Shown: piece after piece, positions 9,627-19,038 of the stretch
Position numbering within the stretch: position 1 is the stretch's first letter
Layout: the number at the start of each line of letters is the position of its first letter
Assembly (NCBI GenBank): GCA_964036275.1
Contig: OZ038440.1
Coordinates: forward strand, 7,539,690 to 7,603,689
Direction: 5' to 3'
Source: Litoditis marina
Taxonomy: Eukaryota; Nematoda; Chromadorea; Rhabditida; Rhabditidae
DNA: 64,000 bases
Program-made: the position numbers and the translations under genes
Notes under the pieces: generated by a model
What the model was told of the DNA's origin: nothing
The model's database searches: none
Seen by the model: the letters and a program-made list of their open reading frames with translations, nothing else

Positions 9627-12600
9627 ATGATGCCCATACTTGTGATGTGGGCAGTCTCTTTACTCTTTTTACAACACACCAGCCGAACTCGAAATGAGCA
9701 GAACGCATGTTTTTACTTGACTGAAATTTGTCTGATCTCTGATCGTTGAAGTTCGTTCGTTCAAGTGCAGAAGCAACAACAAGGTGCAGAAAAATGGCAC
9801 GGTCGTAGTATTCTAGAATACTTTTCCAAAACAATGTAAAGTTAGCTAGTAGGTAGTTTGATATTCACATACAGTACGGAGTGGTAACTACTACAAAGGA
9901 AGTGAAAAAATACAAATAGCATGACAGAATAAATTCTGACATTTCAATATGAAAATTTCAATGGAATTCTTCTAGTTGCAGCTTGAATTATCCAAGATAT
10001 TCCAATTTATCGCGCGGAGCGCGAAGCGCTCTGCGTGAGTTGTCTTTGGTTTTTTTAACAAAAAGCTTCAAATATAGTCGTTTTTTAAAAACTAAAAAAA
10101 CAGAACGTTAGACAATCACGAGTTGAACATTGTGTGAAAATTTCAGCCAAATCGGATAATTTTCGCCTGAGTTATGGTTTCGTGTCCTATGTTGAAAAGT
10201 TCCGCCGTAATTCGTCCCTCCTCCATCTTCCCTCCTCCCTCACGGAATTCTGTCCGCATCGTAGTGGAAAAACTACTGAACCAATTTGGCTGAAATTCGA
10301 AACATCTATTCTATGGCAAAAGTTAGCTCGTCGCGCCAAATATGAAATGTATATATAATCTCTGGCGCCGGGCGCGGGCGCCAATAGGCGCCAAAAACGA
10401 CTATTGGAAAAACTACCGAACCGATTTAGCTGAAATTTGAAACATGAGTTCTAATGCAAAATTTAGCCCGTCGCGCCGAATATGAGATGTATAGCTTCTC
10501 ATTGGCGCCGGGCGCCAATAGGCGCCAAAAACCACTATTGGAAAAACTACCGAACCGATTTAGCTGAAATTTGAAACATGAGTTATAATGCAAGAGTTAG
10601 CCCGTCGCGCCAAATATGAGATGTACAGCTCCTCATTGGCGCCGGGCGCGGGCGCCAATAGGCGCCAAAAACCACTTTTGGAAAAACTACCGAACTGATT
10701 TAGCTGAAATTTGAAACATGAGTTATAATGCAAAAGTTAGCCTGTCGCGCCAAATATGAGATGAATACATCATCATTTGCGCCCGGCGCTGGCGCCAATA
10801 GGCGCCAAAAACGGCAAAACACTATTTATCGTCAACTGAAATGTTGAACACTAATAGAAATTGAATAATTTGGTGAAAAGTGTGAAAGTCTTTTTCCAAA
10901 ACTAAAATTTTTCTTCTGGCGCTCGGACCAAGCGTCAAATGGCGCTAAAACCCAAACTCACGACAGCAATGGAATCGTCTGAAATTCGGTACACTAAATA
11001 ACTATCACATGGCAAGTAAGATGCTCAATCTGAAAATCAAAAAAGTTCTGTTGTCACTGTGCGCTGGCGCCAATTGGCGCCAAAGTTGGAAAAATATCAG
11101 TTATCGTCAATCAAACTGTTTCAAGTTAACAGTAATTGAATATTCCAATGTGAAATATAGATCCACAAATTCAAAATCGAATTTTATCTTCTGGCTCGGA
11201 ACAGACGCCAAATGGCGCCAAAACAAAAACACACGAAACTGACAATTGAATAGTTTGAATATTGCTCCATTCAGTAATTGACACATGTAGTGTGTACTGG
11301 CAGCTCAAAAACCAAGAAAATTTCATTTCGTTCTGGCGCCAGACGCGTGTGCCAATTGGCGCTGGAACGAAAAACAAGAAAGTTTCAACATGAAGGTTTT
11401 TGATGTGGTATCGGAAGTAATGGCTATATTGTAAGTGATTTGGTGTCTCTAATTGTAGATTTGTCAATGGCGCCAATCCCGTTCGCTTATCGCCGCTAAA
11501 AGCGGTGTACATGTCAATCGGAACGTTTAGAGTTTTTGTTCCGTTGTTGATAGTCACAAAGCCAGTAACTTGCGTTATATTACAACACCAGCAATTTTAT
11601 GGTCTGCATTCGGCTTCGTGCACACACAAAACTAAGATTTCCATAATAATATATTGAGTTCACAAGATCCACTCTGTGAATAGGCAACATAAGAAGTTGT
11701 AGGAGTACAACTAGCAAAAAGAGAACAATTTGTAAAAAGTGGGGGAACCAACAAATGTGTGAGTTGTGTTTGGTTTGACCTCTATATCAGCAAAAAGTGA
11801 ACGATACGAATTGCTGTGATACTGTAGCAGAAGTATTCTGCAGAAATAGAACAATACCAATGTTGCACAGTGGTTCACAACGCACGCATGTCATTGAAGT
11901 ACACATGAAATACCCTTCGGCAATTTCCGAAATGTTATGCGGGTTTCGTGAACCACTGTGCAACATTGGTATTGTTCTATTTCTGCAGAATACTTCTGCT
12001 ACAGTATCACAGCAATTCGTATCGTTCACTTTTTGCTGATATAGAGGTCAAACCAAACACAACTCACACATTTGTTGGTTCCCCTACTTTTTACTAATAA
12101 CTAATTGACTTTAGGAGCTGATGTTCTTGCGCAGCCCGCTAACTGTGACGCTCCCCTTGACCGAGGATACAGCGGCGCCTCAAAGAATGCTTCTATCAGG
12201 GTAGGTCTCTCATCTATGATTTATCTTCACAGAACCACGAACTTGATTGTAGTTCGACTTTTGGGTTATCCCCTTCGATTTTATTGACGTTTTGCTTGAA
12301 TTGTTAGTGACCACACGGTTCAAGATTCCAAGATTCATTTGCGTCACATTGTTGACGCTGTTTCTTCATCGCTAACCACAGATTGTTTCTCTGTACACTG
12401 TCAATAACTTGTGATCAGCGATATTGGGGGGAGGGGAATGATAATCAACTCACGTTTTCCTTGCAATTTTTAGTATCACATGGACGCCAGAACGAAGACA
12501 TGTCTGGCTTTTCTGCACGAAGGCTGTGGAGGAAATAAGAACAGTTTTTATGATGCGAGCACTTGCAACCATCGTTGTATTCCAAGTACGTTGACACACT

Positions 12601-15600
12601 CTACTAATGAAACTTCGGAAAACAAACTTAACAATTTGATTTGGTAGATATTCAGGAACATTTTCGAATAAAAAAGGCGATCATCATAAGAAGACTCTAA
12701 CAAAATGTTAGAAGACGATAAGTAGTGGTTATAGTCATCGACAACAGAAAGGCGGAAGGGTACTGTATATCTCACTTTCCGCTGTGTACGCATACATGTC
12801 TTCGATTCCAAATCTTACCAGTTATGTGAACCATTTTTTTCTAAATCTTTCCAAATCTTACCAGTTATGTGTAATGAGTAATTTTGTGAAATTCAAGCGG
12901 ACTTCCTGAACTGTCCCGCAAACAGTGCTCCAGTCGCTCGTGGAGACGGATCAACCAATTGTGACGACAGCGAATTTCATCTGCCACCAGAAATTCCGCC
13001 AGAATGGCAGCAATGGATACCGAAACCGTGTCCGGTCAACTCAAAATGCCATATGAAATCAGGAGCCGGTATCTGCTGTGACAACAAAATTACCGGTGCG
13101 CACATTAGAAGACATTAGTGTTGAAAGATTAGGATTGTATGATTAGAGTACCTACTTGAAACATGGTGCAACTCGAGAAGGTTCCTTCAAATTATGTTAA
13201 ATTCGCTTAAATTCGCATTATGATTAGTTGTGCCCAAGTTGGAAAATATGAAAAAAAATTAGGTAGAGTCATTTTCAGCAAGTGTTAATGACAACTATAA
13301 TCCTGACTGTGGACCAGGCAAAAAATCGGTGACAGTGAAAAATTTCGAACGTCTGGTAATAAGTGTGTAAAATAGGTCATTTTTAAACTAGTAAAGGAGC
13401 AAAATCTGGCGAAATGAAAACTGAATTTGGCTAATGACATTCGGATCACATGGTTGCCAACTTTCCATGTTTGAGGGTGAACGGCCAGGGAAATATAGAA
13501 CTAGCCGAAAAGAGGCGATAAAATTCTAGAAGAACTAGCCCAAAGTTTTCATGTCAGGGAAATGTCCGTTCGGCATCCTACTGTTATCCAACAACTACCC
13601 ATTTTAACAACAACGACACTCACTACAATCTGATTTCCAAAACAACAATGATCTCAATACTTTACAACAACGTCATATATATATAACAATTAGTATAAAA
13701 AACGAGTGTAAAGAAAGTAAAGATTAGTTTTGGATAAATATGTACAAGAAATATAAAAGAAGTCCAATAAAAATATTTTGAGGAAAACTCTAATCTCGCT
13801 CGGTTTAGAATTTCAAAAAAAGGATACCGAGTTTTTGGTTGTCGGAAGAAAACTTCTGACTGCGACTCACAATAATCTAGCTTATACTCCGTTGTTTTCA
13901 AGAGAAGCGAGATTAGCATTTTCCTCAAAATATTTTTATTGGACTTCTTTTATATTTCTTGTACATATTTATCCAAAACTAATCTTTACTTTCTTTACAC
14001 TCGTTTTTTATACTAATTGAACTCTTTTTCTATGGTTACGAAGTAACGGTCATTTTTGATAAAAAATAATATTTTTGAACAATAAGCTAAACAAGGAAAG
14101 TTGTACGGGTTTAGATTGGTACCTTGTGTGTGTGTGTACAGTTTGTGGTGGTTCAGTGGTTTTGTATCAAGTTTATTGCTTCCAATATACAATAGTTGTG
14201 AGGTTAACTGACGCCCGGGAGGGTCGTACAGTCTAAGAGCGGTGAGAGGGGAACTCTGCCCGCGTAGAGGCGGGGCATAGGAAATATACAAAATACGAGG
14301 CGAATAATAAACGATAAATGGTCGTGACCACGACACTGCGAGGGGCAAAGGGGCCGCAAGAACTAATTAGTACACACAGTAATCATCAATTATGGAACAC
14401 TGGTCATAGAAGGTGTAACAAGATATGACGGAAGCTGATAACTGTGGAATGATTCTGATGGCATGGGATCATAATTATTAGCGAAAGAGTGCGAAAGATA
14501 CCACTGATCGAAGTTCGGATTCTCCTGGGGCGGCATCTTGTTCGGAACACTGGAGACTGGAAGGCGACAGGGCTGGCGGGGAGGGAGAGGAGGGCAAAGA
14601 CGAGTGATGGACGACGGAGTGTAGAGCCAAATCATTGGGCAAAAAACTCTTTTTCAGAGTTGCGTAGCACTTGTTCTGAGCGCGTGCCTTTTCACGGCGA
14701 TAGTTACGGTGTACAAGTTTCATGAGAGCAATTGCGAATTTCTCATTGAGGACTTCGTCATAAATTCGAACATTTTTTTGAGCGTTTTTAGTGAATTTTC
14801 TGTTCGTAGGAAATTTCAAAAGTGGTTTTCCCGTTCTGTGGACCATATCATCCAGGTTGTCAATTTGAGATGTATACCTTCCGATTCTATCAAATTTAGA
14901 TAGCCGTCTTTGATTTTTTATTTGCAAACTTTGCTGCATTTTCTGCTTCTGATACACCTTGTACTCTGTCTTATTGCTAGGAATACATAGTGAAATGTGG
15001 TGATTTTCTCCACAGTTTGAACATCTGGTGTTCGGACAGTCACTGCTTTTGTGTGACTTAGTCAAGCAGTTCCAACATAGTTGTTTAGACTTTGCAATGT
15101 GTCTGCGTTGGGCTGGGTCGCAAATACGCTGGCATTCCAGTGATGTGTGGTTGTTTTGATTGCATAAATAGCATCCATATTGCAGACATTCGAGCTCACT
15201 CAATTGTTGTTTTTCGTTTTCAATGTACTTGCAAATACTCAAATTACTTCTGATGAAATGTAGTAGTTCCTTCATGGTGAAGTCCAAATTTTCGTTGAAA
15301 TGTTCAAAGCATTTTACTTGGATGTTTTCGGAGAACTTGCTCAATATAATTTCTGACCATATTGGATCTTTGAACTGTGCCAGCTTTTCTCCGCTGCCAA
15401 CCAACTGGTTAATTATACATGTGACATTTCTCAGAATTTCTTCCCATTCTTGGAGATTATTTCCTGGTTTGATTGTTAATAGCTGTTGTGCCAGTTTTTG
15501 TTGCACTCGCCTAGGTCTATTGTAGTGTTCGTTCAAAACATTTATCATCCACTCGTAGTTTTCTGATGCTATTCGAATTCCTTTGACGGTAGCAGCTGCG

Positions 15601-18600
15601 TCTTCGGTCAGACAATCTTTGAGTAGAACTAGTTTTTCGATGTTGTGCAAATCAGTTCTCTCGTGTACATTTGTGTTGAACAGTGTCCAAAATTCATCAA
15701 AATCTTCAATATTTCCCGAAAATTTGGTTAATTTGAATTCGGCAAAACCATTGGGGACGTTTGCATGTGGCTGGTTCGCTCTTTCTTTGTGCTCTGCCAT
15801 CTGCTGGGACGCGCGCAAAAGGTCTTTCACTTTGTCCTGATTGGAGTCGTGAGCAACTTTATTGATCGAATGGAAGTTGGTATCTGAGATTGAATTTAGC
15901 TCGTTGTCGATCTTTTGCAATTCAAATTTAACTTCTTCAACCGTCAGTTTGAGCTGTTTTAATAAACACTTAAATTGATCTCGTAAAACATACAGGCTGC
16001 CTTCACGTTCCAATATTTCTAATTCTTCCAGTATTTCGCGCGCTTCTTCTGATTGACGTTTTTGTAGGATTTCGTAGGCATTGAACATTAGCTGATCAAG
16101 CTGATACCTAGAATCTTGCACGAAACGAATTGTTTCGAAGATGGAATACATATTGTGTGTGCATAATCTACGCAATGTACCGTAGTTTCCTGTCGGATAA
16201 CGTACTTTCTCAATTAGTTCTGAGTAGCTCTCGAGTCGAGCTGTTAGAGTATCTATTTGACTCTCTATGTCTGGCTTTATTAGCGTCAACGACATGATAG
16301 CGGCTGTTCAAAGGGTTAGCCAGTCCGTTGAGAGAAATCTCAGAGCGGATAAGGTCTTAGGCACTAGAGGGGGCACTTAGGGCCTGCCTCGCCTTCTCCA
16401 ACTCAGGGATACTACCTTCCAAGTTAGAGCGACTCGTGTAGTTGAGCCGGCCTTTTGCACCAAATGTACGGGTTATCAAAACGGGCTCCACACGAGCAGG
16501 GAGCGAGATATTTTCTGGAATGGAACCGACATCGTTTCCCATTCAAATAGTCACAATCGCAACTTTCTTCCTTCACACTCAGCGGAGTTTCACTGAAGTC
16601 ATGGTTATGCATTCGCTGGTATTCTCCCAGCTTGAAACGAGCTGCGAATGGTTTCACGTCTTCGGGGACTGGCGAATCACGTGAACGGTTTTCTGCAGCG
16701 TGGAATGAGTCTTGCAAACAGTTGATGATCTCGTTTTCGGTTGGTTCAATCGTGTTTCCTTCCTCTCTTCGTCTTCTCTTTGTAGTCTTTTTCACTGGGA
16801 CGGTATCTTGTTGGTTTTCCGACGTGCCCAAACTAAAACTTTCTTCGAGATTCCCAGTTTGGGTTGTTTCTGTCTCTGAATCAGAAGTCTTCTCAGAAGT
16901 GAAGATGGATGCGTGAACATTCTGTAGATGAGTCTTCACTTGACCCTTCGCGATGAAACGACGACCACAAACACGACACTTGAAGGGGCGAATATCTGTG
17001 TGCGAGTAGAAATGCTGGATCAGTAGTTCCTTTGTTCGCATGACTCGATGGCATTTGAAACACTGCTTCTGATGGAAAAGATCTTTGTCGACCTGCTGAT
17101 AGCTCTCCACGACGGACTTCAATTTCTCCAGTTTCCTTTCATTGATCACTGATCGAAGTTCGGATTCTCCTGGAGCGGCATCTTGTTCGGAACACTGGAG
17201 ACTGGGAGGCGACAGGGCTGGCGGGGAGGGAGAGGAGGGCAAAGACGAAATTCCCGGTCGATGCACCAAATGTACGGGTTTAGATTGGTACCTTGTGTGT
17301 GTGTGTACAGTTTGTGGTGGTTCAGTGGTTTTGTATCAAGTTTATTGCTTCCAATATACAATAGTTGTGAGGTTAACTGACGCCCGGGAGGGTCGTACAG
17401 TCTAAGAGCGGTGAGAGGGGAACTCTGCCCGCGTAGAGGCGGGGCATAGGAAATATACAAAATACGAGGCGAATAATAAACGATAAATGGTCGTGACCAC
17501 GACAAAAGTTATGTTTTTCTAATGGAGTTTTAAACCGTGCCGTAGTGCAGAACGTTTGGTGTAGTTGTAACCTCGTTCAAGTGATAGCAAATTCTCCACT
17601 CTAGACTCCAGGCAGGAATCGAACCTTCGTTCGCCGTGCGTGAATAGAGCGTTTATCCAATCCGCCAATGAGACATGTGAATAGGAGTGAAAACCAAGCT
17701 GTACCCGCCTGTCATGAGTTCGTCATTGGAAAACGTCTTCCTACTACACGTTAAACTGTTCTTTCATTTTTATTTTCACGAAACCGGTCTATCCATGATT
17801 TTTTGCGAGACCATTTTTGGCTCTCTCACACGTAATATTCAAATTTCAGACATACCTGAAAAATACGTATACCTCAACTTTTTTAGAGCTTTTCAAAAAT
17901 GTAAGTATTTTTTGAATAAGTTAATTTTGTGCGAAACTATGCCGAGATTTGAGGAGGCGGACACTTTTGTCGCCGGCGCCGCAGCCGCCGCCGCCGCCGC
18001 CGCCCCGCACGGAAGCCATTTTTGCGAGACGTTGGGCCCTCTAACTCCTCTGAATGAATTCTACTTGGAACGTGAACTTAGTATCTTGTAGACGTGTTGC
18101 CCTTCAGTGATTCATGCAAAAATTTAAGAAAATGGTCGACGTACTTTGAAGAAAATTGTAATAATCTGTTTTGTATTGTCTGCAGACCTTTGAACAAAAA
18201 CTAATCTGCGCAGCGCTCCGCGCTGCGCACGATTATCAAACTTGTTCCATCAGCAGCAATAACAATAACAACATTCGTTTCGTACCAACAGAATACTTCT
18301 TGCTTCCAAACTGACAACTTTCTCGTTACAAAACCGTCTGGATGGTATAGAAGATAGATGAAATACAAAATAAAATTAGCAATGTCATCTCAACTAACTC
18401 TCTTTCTGAAGTTGTTCTCACATTTTTGATGTAAAAGTTTAGTGCTCACAACTTGTTAGAGTTCAAAGTAAAGAGCTGTAAAGTAAATTGGTACAAAGTA
18501 GCATTCAAACCCAACGTACAAACTATTCTAGATTTTGGCGGCGACTCGCCGACGACATGGAAGGGTCGGCAGAGTGTCGCCGGCGAGTCGCCTGCGACCA

Positions 18601-19038
18601 TTTTCAAGTCCTTTACACTGAACGTTCTATATGGTAATCAGATACCTAAACTGGTAATTTTACAGATAATGACATTTTTGTATATACTCATTGTCGCCGA
18701 AAATAGAGAAGATGAAATTTACGGCTTCATTGATTATGTAAAAACTTGTCACCCACCTAAAAACGACAAGTATACACATGTGATCAACATATTCACTATT
18801 CAGAATCAAAAACCTGAAAATAGTCGCAGGCGACCCGCCGGCGACACTCTGCCGACCCCTCCATGTCATCGGCGTCTCGTCGCATAATTCTAGAGTAGAA
18901 TGAGACTTCTGATTGTTTTGCTTTTCAAGTGCTGTATGGTTTCAGGACATCCTCTTGGGGAAATCGTGCGATTCCAAGCATTGTCCCTCGGACTCTGAAT
19001 GTCACCAGGGCGCATTCTTCGCCTACTGCTGCCGCTAA
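9627..19038 (+). CDS. Gene C: degenerating Kunitz/lustrin paralog with transposon-filled introns
   Basis: Exons 9627-~9669, 12115-12200, 12474-12585, 12898-13095, 13279-13355 and 18946-19038. Exons 2-6 join in frame with canonical splice sites and match the family. Two defects are visible. The exon 1 donor (GCTG|GTTAGT elsewhere) has become TTTTTACAAC, so exon 1 reads through to a stop. The second Kunitz cysteine is Gly (GYSGASKNASIR), leaving its partner in GCGGN unpaired. Intron 1 holds a ~2.1 kb hairpin-ended element (10,010-12,094) and intron 5 the LTR element at 14,102-17,504 plus MITEs. The gene may be a pseudogene, or may use another first exon; the other domains remain open. Confidence 0.72.
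10263..10815 (+). repeat. Tandem repeat, ~136-bp unit with GGCGCC core, about 4 copies
   Basis: Units begin near 10,263, 10,402, 10,537 and 10,674 with GGAAAAACTACCGAACCGAT and end with nested GGCGCC palindromes (GGCGCCGGGCGCGGGCGCC). Isolated GGCGCC or GGCGCT pieces continue to about 11,480 as decayed units. These form very strong short hairpins. Confidence 0.75.
11732..12094. mobile_element. Near-perfect 363-bp palindrome (end of hairpin-ended element)
   Basis: Left arm from GTAAAAAGTGGGGGAACC is repeated inverted to GGTTCCCCTACTTTTTAC. Arms are about 160 bp with a short asymmetric centre near 11,880-11,950. Both strands therefore show the same false open frame starting MNDTNCCDTVAEVFC, which is not a gene. 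Confidence 0.85.
13690..14017. mobile_element. Palindromic MITE, TTAGTATAAAAAAC family
   Basis: Arms AATTAGTATAAAAAACGAG and CTCGTTTTTTATACTAATT enclose about 290 bp with arms over 100 bp. A related outer element lies at 23,876-24,757 (AGTTAGTATAAAAAACAAAT). Probably a Tc/mariner-like non-autonomous element inserted in gene C intron 5, next to the LTR element. Confidence 0.7.
14102..14335 (-). repeat. 3' LTR of the Pao/BEL-type element
   Basis: 234 bp, TG at 14,102 and CA at 14,334-14,335 as read on the plus strand; no difference from the other LTR seen by eye. Contains a short GT microsatellite. Left flank AAAGT at 14,097-14,101. Confidence 0.92.
14478..16295 (-). CDS. Gag-like protein of Pao/BEL-type LTR element (605 aa, DUF1759 plus zinc knuckles)
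   Basis: ATG at 16,295 opens an uninterrupted 605-residue frame. Residues ~1-150 are largely helical/coiled-coil (LEELEILEREG, VEEVKFELQKID). About residues 185-340 resemble the DUF1759 retrotransposon gag domain (LTKFSGNIEDFDEFW, LKDCLTEDAAATVKG). Three Cys/His knuckles follow near 375-440: CYLCNQNNHTSLEC, CWNCLTKSHKSSDC and CSNCGENHHISLC. The C-terminus is basic and then Pro/Ser-rich. There is no downstream protease or polymerase frame. The last ~100 bp of coding (14,505-14,608) is duplicated at 17,146-17,247. It would form the nucleocapsid of retrotransposon particles. Confidence 0.85.
   Translation of the reverse strand: MSLTLIKPDIESQIDTLTARLESYSELIEKVRYPTGNYGTLRRLCTHNMYSIFETIRFVQDSRYQLDQLMFNAYEILQKRQSEEAREILEELEILEREGSLYVLRDQFKCLLKQLKLTVEEVKFELQKIDNELNSISDTNFHSINKVAHDSNQDKVKDLLRASQQMAEHKERANQPHANVPNGFAEFKLTKFSGNIEDFDEFWTLFNTNVHERTDLHNIEKLVLLKDCLTEDAAATVKGIRIASENYEWMINVLNEHYNRPRRVQQKLAQQLLTIKPGNNLQEWEEILRNVTCIINQLVGSGEKLAQFKDPIWSEIILSKFSENIQVKCFEHFNENLDFTMKELLHFIRSNLSICKYIENEKQQLSELECLQYGCYLCNQNNHTSLECQRICDPAQRRHIAKSKQLCWNCLTKSHKSSDCPNTRCSNCGENHHISLCIPSNKTEYKVYQKQKMQQSLQIKNQRRLSKFDRIGRYTSQIDNLDDMVHRTGKPLLKFPTNRKFTKNAQKNVRIYDEVLNEKFAIALMKLVHRNYRREKARAQNKCYATLKKSFLPNDLALHSVVHHSSLPSSPSPPALSPSSLQCSEQDAAPGESELRSVVSFALFR
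16424..17269 (-). CDS. C2H2 zinc-finger open frame carried inside the LTR element (281 codons, no in-frame ATG upstream of the fingers)
   Basis: An unbroken intronless frame opens just inside the primer-binding site. The first ~45 codons repeat the Ser/Pro-rich gag tail (SSLPSSPSPPALSP). Then come two adjacent C2H2 fingers at about residues 68-118: C-x2-C-x12-H-x3-H, linker TDIRPF, C-x2-C-x12-H-x4-H. An acidic/basic linker (KKTTKRRRREE) and a Cys-rich end (CDCDYLNGKRC, CSCGARFD) follow. The first in-frame ATG lies inside finger 1, so expression would need splicing, fusion or non-AUG initiation. Likely a captured spliced host mRNA; source gene not identified. Confidence 0.65.
   Translation of the reverse strand: MVHRPGISSLPSSPSPPALSPPSLQCSEQDAAPGESELRSVINERKLEKLKSVVESYQQVDKDLFHQKQCFKCHRVMRTKELLIQHFYSHTDIRPFKCRVCGRRFIAKGQVKTHLQNVHASIFTSEKTSDSETETTQTGNLEESFSLGTSENQQDTVPVKKTTKRRRREEGNTIEPTENEIINCLQDSFHAAENRSRDSPVPEDVKPFAARFKLGEYQRMHNHDFSETPLSVKEESCDCDYLNGKRCRFHSRKYLAPCSCGARFDNPYIWCKRPAQLHESL
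17271..17504 (-). repeat. 5' LTR of the Pao/BEL-type element
   Basis: 234 bp, apparently identical to 14,102-14,335. Right flank AAAGT at 17,505-17,509 completes the target duplication. The tRNA-Gly-like primer-binding site is at 17,250-17,268. Confidence 0.92.
17585..17675 (-). repeat. tRNA-like SINE fragment in gene C intron 5
   Basis: Reverse complement reads CATTGGCGGATTGGATAAACGC, then GAAGGTTCGATTCCTGCC about 30 nt later: A-box and B-box-like parts without a closing acceptor stem. Just right of the LTR element. Confidence 0.45.
17687..18240. other. Gene C intron 5 segment ending in a GC-rich hairpin
   Basis: Holds a GCC-trinucleotide run near 17,977-18,004 and ends at GCGCAGCGCTCCGCGCTGCG (18,208-18,227), the same type of hairpin that ends the 10,010, 30,898 and 34,584 elements, here in the opposite orientation. 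Probably a decayed member. A 134-codon open frame here is not convincing. Confidence 0.4.
18533..18886. mobile_element. hAT-like MITE, 354 bp, with perfect 8-bp duplication ATTCTAGA
   Basis: ATTCTAGA occurs at 18,525-18,532 and 18,887-18,894. Between them are ~70-bp inverted arms sharing GGGTCGGCAGAGTGTCGCCGG and its complement. Ends are TTTTGGCGGCGACTCG and GAGACGCCGATGACATG when read inward. An 8-bp duplication is diagnostic of the hAT superfamily. No transposase. Confidence 0.85.

Larger units (their letters stand above)
10010..12094. mobile_element. ~2.1 kb hairpin-ended element in gene C intron 1
   Basis: The left end is TCGCGCGGAGCGCGAAGCGC, a GC-rich hairpin, followed by GTGAGTTGTCTTTGG. 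The core has a ~136-bp tandem repeat (10,263-10,815), each unit ending in GGCGCCGGGCGC...GGCGCCAA. The right end is a 363-bp palindrome (11,732-12,094) whose outer arms contain TGTGAGTTGTGTTTGGTTTG, the motif that also follows the left hairpin. Same architecture as the copies at 34,584-36,597 and 57,046-59,403. No protein encoded. Subterminal repeats plus a terminal hairpin recall non-autonomous Helentron/HINE elements; that class is only a suggestion. Confidence 0.6.
14102..17504 (-). mobile_element. Complete non-autonomous Pao/BEL-type LTR element with gag and a C2H2 block
   Basis: Two 234-bp LTRs (14,102-14,335 and 17,271-17,504) begin TG and end CA, appear identical, and are flanked by the 5-bp duplication AAAGT (14,097-14,101 and 17,505-17,509). 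On the minus strand the 5' LTR is followed after two bases by a primer-binding site (17,250-17,268) complementary to the 3' end of a tRNA-Gly with one mismatch. Inside are a C2H2 open frame and a gag. No protease, reverse transcriptase, RNase H or integrase is present, so it must rely on enzymes from elsewhere. Identical LTRs imply very recent insertion. It sits antisense in gene C intron 5. Confidence 0.92.

Noticed and set aside
11787..12039. Two 80-codon open frames on opposite strands with the same N-terminus
   Set aside because: They are the two arms of one palindrome read in both directions.
13662..14020. Opposed 80-88-codon frames ending with the same peptide
   Set aside because: Produced by the palindromic MITE at 13,690-14,017.
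17687..18091. 134-codon frame with an alanine run
   Set aside because: The alanine run is a GCC microsatellite inside gene C intron 5; the rest is unrelated to any known family.
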